DNA of 11,330 nucleotides, from positions 1 to 11,330 of the forward strand of contig JAIRZB010000102.1 of NCBI GenBank assembly GCA_031267435.1, read 5' to 3'. This DNA comes from Puniceicoccales bacterium. GTDB lineage: Bacteria; Verrucomicrobiota; Verrucomicrobiia; Opitutales; LL51. The stretch's first letter is position 1. The number at the start of each line of letters is the position of its first letter. The translations under genes and the position numbers were made by a program. A model generated the notes under the pieces. It did not search any database. It had not been told where the DNA came from and saw only the letters and a list, made by a program, of their open reading frames with translations. Below, piece by piece: positions 6,739 through 11,330 of the stretch.

Positions 6739-6790
6739 AGGATGCTAAACTTAAAGCTACAAAACTTGCAATTTTAAATATCTTGACCAT
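6714..6790 (-). other. Out-of-frame signal peptide of the 5767-6738 USP gene
   Basis: The ATG at 6790 opens a frame whose first ~22 residues are a typical signal peptide: a MVKIFK basic start, then a hydrophobic core, then SYGAMA. This closely matches MGKIF, MDKIL and MKKTFK and the SYDAMA end of the 430-909 protein. The frame then runs into low-quality sequence and stops at 6599. The USP frame is shifted by +1 relative to it and is closed by a TAG just before 6738, so the shift must lie downstream of codon ~18. A G-rich GGGGGA lies about 12 nt before the ATG. Confidence 0.75.
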
Positions 6791-6869
6791 GCTTTGCATT
6801 CCCCCACATAATTGCCACGTTGTCAAAACTTTTTCGGCACAATTCCAAAAATAGACAAAATATGCGTAC

Positions 6870-6935
6870 TCTGCTAGGATTCGAACCCGGACAAATGGAG
6901 CCAAAATCCATCCGACCCCGCTATCAGCGAATAAA
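6870..6935 (-). pseudogene. Decayed tRNA-Gln(UUG)
   Basis: On the minus strand the anticodon arm ATGGA-TTTTGGC-TCCAT is perfect and would read CAA (anticodon UUG), and the T loop TTCGAAT is intact. The acceptor pairs for only five positions, the T stem has a mismatch, the D arm is about three bases short, and the 3' end reads CGCA. It aligns along its length with tRNA-Gln at 5574-5644 and sits the same way, just downstream of a terminator. I judge it non-functional, but a structure-based tRNA search should confirm. Confidence 0.65.
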
Positions 6936-6959
6936 AAAAAATCCCACCCATGTGGGATT
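6933..6959 (-). terminator. Intrinsic terminator after the 7018-8733 USP gene
   Basis: The 7-bp stem AATCCCA/TGGGATT has a 6-nt loop, followed on the minus strand by a T tract of at least seven bases (6939-6933). It lies about 60 bp past the USP stop codon. It has the same hairpin core as those at 5644-5673 and 1-336. Confidence 0.75.
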
Positions 6960-7017
6960 AAATACTATTCCATCGAAGAAAAATTCTTCTTTAATTTTTT
7001 ATTCCATTGACTGAAAT

Positions 7018-8733
7018 TTAATCTTCGCGTTCATATGCCACCATATATGCTCCAGCCTTTAGCCTTTCCAGGGCTTTTGTTTGGGGCACTCGCTGTACTA
7101 TGGAATCATTAAATTCCAGTAAATTTTCGTCATCTCCAATATCTCTAATATATGCCATATAATGTCCGCCGTGGGCAGTTCCCCCATGAACTACGCCCCC
7201 AATCAGTTTGTATTTTATCGATTTAGAGTCAGTTACCATATCCGGCGGCAACTTAAACTCCGAAGGTATTTCCACGGGACGATCAATTTTTATTAGACTC
7301 CCTCTATTACTTGCAAATGTACTGTAACCAAGGCGCATAACTTTTATTAAAAGAACTTTTGGAGGAGTTACAAATTGCCTATACACAATCTCATCAACCT
7401 CTTTCTTACTCGGCATAGATGCCCCAGACATCCAACCAGCTCTAATGTATTTCTGCTTTCTAAAATCTTGGAACGTCTCCATAAACTCCCCTTCGATTTC
7501 TTGCCCTTGAGGTTCCTGAGCAATTGGTAGAATTAACATTTTTTTGGGTTCACGGCCATAGGAATCCTTTTTAACCGTGGGATCGTCTTTGGCTTGAATA
7601 GTTGTACATAATTTAAATTGGAAGCATAGGATCGCTTGCTCTTTTTTTAATTCTAATATTTCGAGACACGTTTCAATAAATTCACAGGCGTCGCCCTGCA
7701 TCCCAAGCGTAAAGCGGATGGCACCTTTCGCTCCATTCATCGGAGTAAATATATCCTTCCATAACTCTTTCAAACGATCGCTTTGTATTCCCGTGGGCGA
7801 ATCGAGGCCTTCAAATATTGCTCGAATCCCCGATACGAAAGAATCTGTGCTTGAGCTTTCTATTAGGCTTTTCCTAAACTGTTGGATCGCATTTAATAGC
7901 TGCATTGCGCTATTGGCATAGCATGTGGCACCAAAATTCACCAATCCATTTGGTAGCGTCGGATCCTTTGGCAATGGATCCTCTGGCAATGAGTATTTTG
8001 CTGAACCCAATTCCCTTTGTTCCGTTGCTTTTTTTACACCACTTTCACCGGGAGGAGGCATGGGTCGAGCAATGGTTGCCGGTACCGCCTTCTCCCTATC
8101 CCTCGATGATACGAGTTTTGCCGAACCCAATTCCCTTTGTTCCGTTGCTTTTTTTTCACCACTTTCACCGGAAAAAGGCATGGGTCGAGCAATGGTTGTG
8201 TGCGTCGGCACTGCCTTCTCCCTACCCCTCGATGATACGAGTTTTGCCGAACCCAATTCCCTTTGTTCCGTTGCTTTTTTTGCACCACTTTCACCGGAAA
8301 AAGGCACGGGTCGAGCAATGGTTGCCGGTACCGCCTTCTCCCTATCCTTTGACATTACCGGCAATTTTGTTGAATTTAAAAATAAATTTCCCTTACCTTT
8401 CTTCCTGCCCTCATGGGCACGAAACGTTGACTGAGCAATAACCGCCGGTACCGCCTTCTCCCTATCCTTTTTTATCCACGACTTTGTTGAATATAAAGGT
8501 TGCTTTTTCTTCCCCGTTGTGTTTTTCCAAGCATTCCTACTGGGTAGCTTTTTTTCAGTTTTTTTTAATCGTTTTCGCAATGAATTCGATGTAAAGATGT
8601 AATGTTTTTTACTTTTCAAGCCTTCGTTAGCCAAAGCGCTCTCCAATCTCTCCTCCACATGACTAACAGCCTTCGCATCAGAAAATACGAGTATTAAAAC
8701 TGAAGCACAATAAATTTTAAATGTTTTTTTCAT
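7018..8733 (-). CDS. Secreted USP-type (C19) deubiquitinase with N-terminal repeats
   Basis: This encodes 571 residues from the chosen ATG at 8733, which has GGGAAAG upstream and gives the MKKTFK signal peptide ending SDAKA (~22), as in the paralogues. In-frame ATGs at 8751 and 8763 and a TTG at 8769 would add 6-12 residues. Residues ~88-248 are 40-42-residue repeats. The USP domain (~258-571) opens with NGLVNFGATCYANSAMQ (Cys271, oxyanion Asn266). Its His box is HGGHYMAYIRD (His524), followed by EFND, where Asn542 stands in for the usual Asp; many active USPs have Asn here. The domain is the closest of the four to the eukaryotic consensus. It ends in AYMVAYERED. The expected reaction is removal of ubiquitin or a ubiquitin-like protein; the host target is unknown. 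It is in tandem with, and about 60 bp downstream of, the OTU-like gene, with its own terminator. Confidence 0.9.
   Translation of the reverse strand: MKKTFKIYCASVLILVFSDAKAVSHVEERLESALANEGLKSKKHYIFTSNSLRKRLKKTEKKLPSRNAWKNTTGKKKQPLYSTKSWIKKDREKAVPAVIAQSTFRAHEGRKKGKGNLFLNSTKLPVMSKDREKAVPATIARPVPFSGESGAKKATEQRELGSAKLVSSRGREKAVPTHTTIARPMPFSGESGEKKATEQRELGSAKLVSSRDREKAVPATIARPMPPPGESGVKKATEQRELGSAKYSLPEDPLPKDPTLPNGLVNFGATCYANSAMQLLNAIQQFRKSLIESSSTDSFVSGIRAIFEGLDSPTGIQSDRLKELWKDIFTPMNGAKGAIRFTLGMQGDACEFIETCLEILELKKEQAILCFQFKLCTTIQAKDDPTVKKDSYGREPKKMLILPIAQEPQGQEIEGEFMETFQDFRKQKYIRAGWMSGASMPSKKEVDEIVYRQFVTPPKVLLIKVMRLGYSTFASNRGSLIKIDRPVEIPSEFKLPPDMVTDSKSIKYKLIGGVVHGGTAHGGHYMAYIRDIGDDENLLEFNDSIVQRVPQTKALERLKAGAYMVAYERED
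7990..8480 (-). repeat. 40-42-residue tandem repeats in the USP protein N-terminus
   Basis: The plus-strand motif ttccctttgt recurs at 8011, 8131 and 8257, so units are 120 and 126 bp. Each encodes REKAVPA, TIARP, a short P/F-rich stretch, ESG, KKATEQRELGSAK and LVSSR. Two further degenerate REKAVPA units lie towards 8480. One unit has a 2-codon insertion (PTHTTIARP). The near identity of the central copies indicates recent expansion. The sequence is unrelated to the Arg/Gly repeats of the tandem-USP protein but sits in the same place, between signal peptide and protease. Confidence 0.88.
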
Positions 8734-8831
8734 GTCGCATATCTTTCCCATAATTTTTTTCATTGGCAAATATTGATCCGTAAAATGATTACATTTTCAC
8801 AATCTATCCTGAAATAAATCTTTTAAAATTT

Positions 8832-9719
8832 TCAATTAAAACGAACATTCATTCCCACGGGAATAATCGCCTGGTAATGCCCTGCGGATCCATTTCCGGA
8901 ATAGTCAATTCTAATCCTTTTAGCGTCGGCGCATCCCGAAGCATATTGCTCCCGCTCGAGCCTAGTACTACCATCCCGCATTTTGCCGCTCCAATTTACA
9001 AAAATATCATATCCGATCTCCTGCGCTAGAAATAGCAACAATGGAGAATCAAGTTGCACGGAACCGGCTTCAATTTTTTGACATAGCGCTTCACGATTGT
9101 TGCCATATCTATCGCGAATCAATTGATCAATTTCTGCGACCATCTTTTGCTCAGTATCCGTTTTATCCTCCCTATGGATCGTATATGCAATGCGATCGGA
9201 CAGTCTTTTTAATAAATCAAATACATTCTTTTTGGTGATATGAATGGAAATATTTTTTCCGTTTTGTTCATTTTCGATAGCCGCTTCCGCCACCAATACG
9301 GCCCAATAACCACACAAACCATCTCCAGGAACATTTTTTATTTCATAGCCCAATGGTATCCTTTTAGTCCCTTCCGTGGATAGAGCAAGAGATGCTTCCC
9401 TTTTTTGGGAACCCGCTGATACCGTAGCACTGCTTGCATTAGGAAATTGTGCAATTTTGTTTTTACTTTTCATGGAATCCGTAGATAATCCATCGGCATG
9501 TGCGGTTTTGTCAAAAACAATAGATGTTTGGCGCTTTGGCTTTACAACAATTTTCAGGGAACCTTTCTCAGATTTTTTTCCAATTGAAACGGTATCTTCA
9601 TTTTTCTTGATCAAAAATGATAAGAAATTCGCCTTTGCAGGAATTATACCCAATTTAAAAAACAAACATCCCAATACGCATTTTATCCAATTTCGAACTA
9701 ATTTACAATCCATACCCAT
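8832..9719 (-). CDS. Secreted OTU-like cysteine protease (probable deubiquitinase)
   Basis: This encodes 295 residues. An N-terminal hydrophobic segment (~10-27) ends in PAKA (30), a plausible signal peptide. A low-complexity Lys/Ser stretch follows to ~120. The C-terminal ~170 residues match the OTU family: VPGDGLCGYWAVL has the Asp-Gly-x-Cys loop (Asp133, Cys136 as nucleophile), LLLFLAQEIGYDIFVN is the usual mid-domain helix-strand pair, and SAGHYQAIIP carries the catalytic His281 near the end. OTU proteases cut ubiquitin chains, and intracellular bacteria use them as effectors; activity here is inferred. ATGs at 9719 and 9713 are both possible; I take the first. It shares no fold with the USP neighbours but shares their orientation, export signal and charged spacer. 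The stop is close to the next gene in line (8733), and I see no terminator between them. Confidence 0.82.
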   Translation of the reverse strand: MGMDCKLVRNWIKCVLGCLFFKLGIIPAKANFLSFLIKKNEDTVSIGKKSEKGSLKIVVKPKRQTSIVFDKTAHADGLSTDSMKSKNKIAQFPNASSATVSAGSQKREASLALSTEGTKRIPLGYEIKNVPGDGLCGYWAVLVAEAAIENEQNGKNISIHITKKNVFDLLKRLSDRIAYTIHREDKTDTEQKMVAEIDQLIRDRYGNNREALCQKIEAGSVQLDSPLLLFLAQEIGYDIFVNWSGKMRDGSTRLEREQYASGCADAKRIRIDYSGNGSAGHYQAIIPVGMNVRFN

Positions 9720-9725
9720 ATAAAT

Positions 9726-9753
9726 AATATATTTACAATAATCAATTTAGCAA
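9726..9753 (-). promoter_or_regulatory. Candidate promoter of the OTU-like gene
   Basis: On the minus strand TTGCTA (9753-9748), a 16-base spacer and TATATT (9731-9726) form a fair sigma-70-like promoter. The start point would fall within a few bases of the ATG at 9719, so the mRNA would have almost no leader. The surrounding ~50 bp is very AT-rich, so chance matches are easy. Confidence 0.3.
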
Positions 9754-9888
9754 TATTTTTGCATTTAAAACATTTTCCCATGAATTTCATGGGACCTCTC
9801 CCTTGAATTTGATCCACTATCATCCATGAACATTCTCCGATGGATAGATTTTCTTTCCTAAAATTTAAAAATATGGATCAAAAAAATA
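9754..9888. other. Divergent intergenic region with two inverted repeats
   Basis: This region lies between the divergent OTU-like and M23 genes. One perfect inverted repeat, CCCATGA-att-TCATGGG (9778-9794), and a second, ATCCAT with ATGGAT (about 9822-9845), lie in it. Neither has a T tract. They could be operators acting on both genes or RNA hairpins in the M23 leader. I cannot assign a clear plus-strand promoter. Confidence 0.35.
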
Positions 9889-9927
9889 TTGAATTCGTAC
9901 CCAAAAATGTCTACTACGGATTGTGAT

Positions 9928-11037
9928 ATGTTACGTTGCATTATTTTTATAAATTTACTTTTTGTGAGCAATTTTTCGCAAGGGTCTTTGCTTACCAAGC
10001 TGGCCAACGAAAGTTCCATTGCCAAAAATACCAAGCGGACGACCGATGGCCGCATTCCTCCAACGAAATCTGGAAAATTAAAGCAAGGGATTTCAATTTG
10101 TTGGCCAACCATCGAAAATCCAATTCTTGAAAAAGCCAAGTGGACGATCGATGGCTGCATCCAACCAATGGAATCCGGAAAATTAGAGTCAGGAAAATTT
10201 GGCTTAGGACGCCAAAATGGAACGAAGTTTCACGAAGGTATCGACATAAAATCGTTCACTAAAGACAAAAGTGGTAAGCCGACGGACTGTATTTACGCAT
10301 TCATGGATGGGAAAGTGGTGTACGTCAATGCTTCGGAAAGTGCGAGTGCCTATGGACGCTATGTGGTTTTGGAACACGAGTATTTTCTGACACTCTACGC
10401 CCATTTAGCTTCAATCAATGTTTCCGTTGGACAACCCATAAAAGCAGGTGAAAAACTTGGCATTTTGGGAACGAGCTCCAATTGCGTAAAAATTCCTAAC
10501 ACACGCGCCCATTTACATTTTGAAATTGATTTTCAAATTGATAATGGTCAAAATTTTAGCGCTTGGTATACTGCAAAATACAATAATCCCCCTCCCCATG
10601 GTAGGTACAATGGGTACAATTTAATCGGTGTCGATCCGCTTGTAATCACCGAAAAATTGATCAAAAAAACTAGCCCTACTAATGTTTTAAGCGATGAAAA
10701 AGAGGCAGCAACGATACAAATTATAGAGAACTTTATACCAGAATTCATAAAACAATACGCAGAACTATTTGCGCCAGACATCGATTTATCAAAACCGGTT
10801 TGCGGTTGGGAAATTCAATTTTCCTGGTTTGGATTACCGATACGCTGGATACCAATTTACAGTAACTCTAAGCAAAGACCAAAATTAAAATTAACCTCCT
10901 ATCGAAAGTCCCTAGTGAAACAGTCCATCTTAAACAATGTTTTAGAAGAAAAAAAATCCCCAAAGGGGTCAAACGAAATTACAGTAGGCTCTAAAATTAT
11001 TAATAATTTAAAAAAAATGGGTTTCGCTACCAATTAA
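9928..11037 (+). CDS. Secreted M23/LytM-type metallopeptidase
   Basis: This encodes 369 residues from the ATG at 9928, chosen because it puts the signal peptide (MLRCIIFINLLF, cleavage near SQG, ~19) at the N-terminus; an ATG at 9907 and a TTG at 9889 lie upstream in frame. Residues ~30-88 hold two copies of a 35-residue repeat. The peptidase domain (~95-215) has the M23 motifs: HEGID (His102, Asp106), LYAHLA (His159) and AHLHFEI (His195, His197), giving a complete zinc site and catalytic His. The last ~150 residues are unrecognised. M23 enzymes cut peptidoglycan cross-links or peptide stems, so this acts in the periplasm or envelope and is probably a cell-wall enzyme, not a host effector. 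It is divergent from the protease cluster and probably marks its edge. Confidence 0.9.
   Translation: MLRCIIFINLLFVSNFSQGSLLTKLANESSIAKNTKRTTDGRIPPTKSGKLKQGISICWPTIENPILEKAKWTIDGCIQPMESGKLESGKFGLGRQNGTKFHEGIDIKSFTKDKSGKPTDCIYAFMDGKVVYVNASESASAYGRYVVLEHEYFLTLYAHLASINVSVGQPIKAGEKLGILGTSSNCVKIPNTRAHLHFEIDFQIDNGQNFSAWYTAKYNNPPPHGRYNGYNLIGVDPLVITEKLIKKTSPTNVLSDEKEAATIQIIENFIPEFIKQYAELFAPDIDLSKPVCGWEIQFSWFGLPIRWIPIYSNSKQRPKLKLTSYRKSLVKQSILNNVLEEKKSPKGSNEITVGSKIINNLKKMGFATN
10031..10200 (+). repeat. Two-copy 35-codon repeat in the M23 protein
   Basis: Matching stretches begin at about 10031 and 10136 (period 105 bp). They encode KRTTDGRIPPTKSGKL and KWTIDGCIQPMESGKL. Several third-position and some amino-acid differences make it older than the repeats in the USP genes. 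Confidence 0.7.
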
Positions 11038-11070
11038 ATTTTATTTCATTGGCAATTGATGCCATCTTCC

Positions 11071-11091
11071 CCAGAGGGCTCCGCCCTCTGG
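11071..11091. repeat. GC-rich hairpin module, outside the large palindrome
   Basis: The 9-bp stem CCAGAGGGC with its complement and a 3-nt loop is the same module that forms both ends of the large palindrome (11112-11132 and 11248-11268). It begins 33 bp after the M23 stop codon, so it would be the first structure in that transcript's 3' end. Confidence 0.75.
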
Positions 11092-11111
11092 ATTCCCGCA
11101 AGGAGGCTCCT

Positions 11112-11268
11112 CCAGAGGGCTCTGCCCTCTGGACTCCCGCAAGGAGTCACGGACTCCTTGACCTCGTTTAGCGGCCAAACCATGCGAAAATTTCGCATGG
11201 CTTGGCCGCATATCGAGGTCAAGGAGTCCGTGACTCCTTGCGGGAGTCCAGAGGGCGGAGCCCTCTGG
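11112..11268. repeat. 157-bp near-perfect palindrome of GC-rich modules
   Basis: Two arms of about 77 bp pair around a centre near 11190 (ccatgcgaaa, a, tttcgcatgg) with only a few mismatches around the inner tttagcgg/ccgcatat step. Each arm contains smaller hairpins: CCAGAGGG/CCCTCTGG at the outer ends and CAAGGAGTC/GACTCCTTG inside. It is much richer in GC than the genes. It may be a dispersed REP/MITE-like element or a two-way terminator. Cruciform formation is possible. No target-site duplication is evident. Confidence 0.85.
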
Positions 11269-11286
11269 CAAGCCTCCTTGCTGGGT

Positions 11287-11305
11287 CACGGGGCGGAGTC
11301 CCGTG
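11287..11305. repeat. GC-rich hairpin right of the palindrome
   Basis: The stem CACGGG/CCCGTG has a 7-nt loop. It continues the run of GC-rich hairpin modules to the window end, so the element is probably longer than the palindrome and cut by the window edge. Confidence 0.55.
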
Positions 11306-11330
11306 GAGCTCTCTGGGAGGTATGTTTGGC

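Noticed and set aside
6870..6935. Functional tRNA-Gln(UUG)
   Set aside because: The anticodon arm is perfect, but the acceptor stem, D arm and 3' end are broken compared with the intact tRNA-Gln.
7905..8441. Plus-strand repetitive frames and a minus-strand 94-codon frame in the second repeat region
   Set aside because: They are shadows of the 120-126-bp repeats of the USP gene at 7018-8733.
9376..9723. 115-codon plus-strand frame opposite the OTU-like gene
   Set aside because: It is antisense to the signal peptide and spacer of a well-supported gene.
11041..11289. 82-codon minus-strand frame in the right-end palindrome
   Set aside because: It lies entirely within an inverted repeat of hairpin modules and has no domain or start signal.

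Overview
This window is a cluster of genes for eukaryote-type deubiquitinase-like proteases. It holds four ubiquitin-specific protease (USP, peptidase C19) domains in three genes and one OTU-type protease. All are on the minus strand and nearly all carry an N-terminal export signal. The tRNAs, intrinsic terminators and Sec-type signal peptides show that the DNA is bacterial. Ubiquitin proteases with export signals point to a Gram-negative bacterium living inside or in contact with eukaryotic cells. Chlamydiota- or Verrucomicrobiota-like symbionts would fit, but no marker here settles the phylum. The DNA is AT-rich except for a GC-rich palindromic block at the right end.

From left to right: 1-430 holds 2.7 tandem copies of a ~149-bp unit, each with a minus-strand terminator and, in the two full copies, a decayed tRNA-Gln remnant. 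Next is a small, very basic secreted protein (430-909) whose upstream leader is a near copy of the leader of the next gene. 1267-5088 encodes a secreted protein of about 1273 residues with two consecutive USP domains, Arg/Gly-rich 44-residue repeats before them, a Pro/Ser/Thr linker between them and an unrecognised helical C-terminus. An overlapping 72-codon frame at its 3' end suggests a frameshifted or lost tail.

Upstream of it come tRNA-Arg(UCU) (5226-5301), about 270 bp with no convincing gene, and tRNA-Gln(CUG) (5574-5644), which abuts a terminator. The second USP gene (5767-6738) has an intact catalytic domain, but its signal peptide lies in another frame directly upstream, so the gene is frameshifted here. 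A terminator and a decayed tRNA-Gln(UUG) separate it from the third USP gene (7018-8733), whose N-terminus has 40-42-residue repeats. The OTU-like protease gene (8832-9719) follows. On the plus strand a secreted M23 (LytM) metallopeptidase gene (9928-11037) is divergent from it. The window ends in a 157-bp near-perfect palindrome built from GC-rich hairpin modules.

Together the genes look like an arsenal of exported ubiquitin-directed effectors that grew by duplication. The repeated order of USP gene, terminator and tRNA-Gln (or its remnant), and the duplicated leaders, suggest that the duplicated unit included the tRNA and terminator. Host targets, export beyond the periplasm and enzyme activity are inferences.
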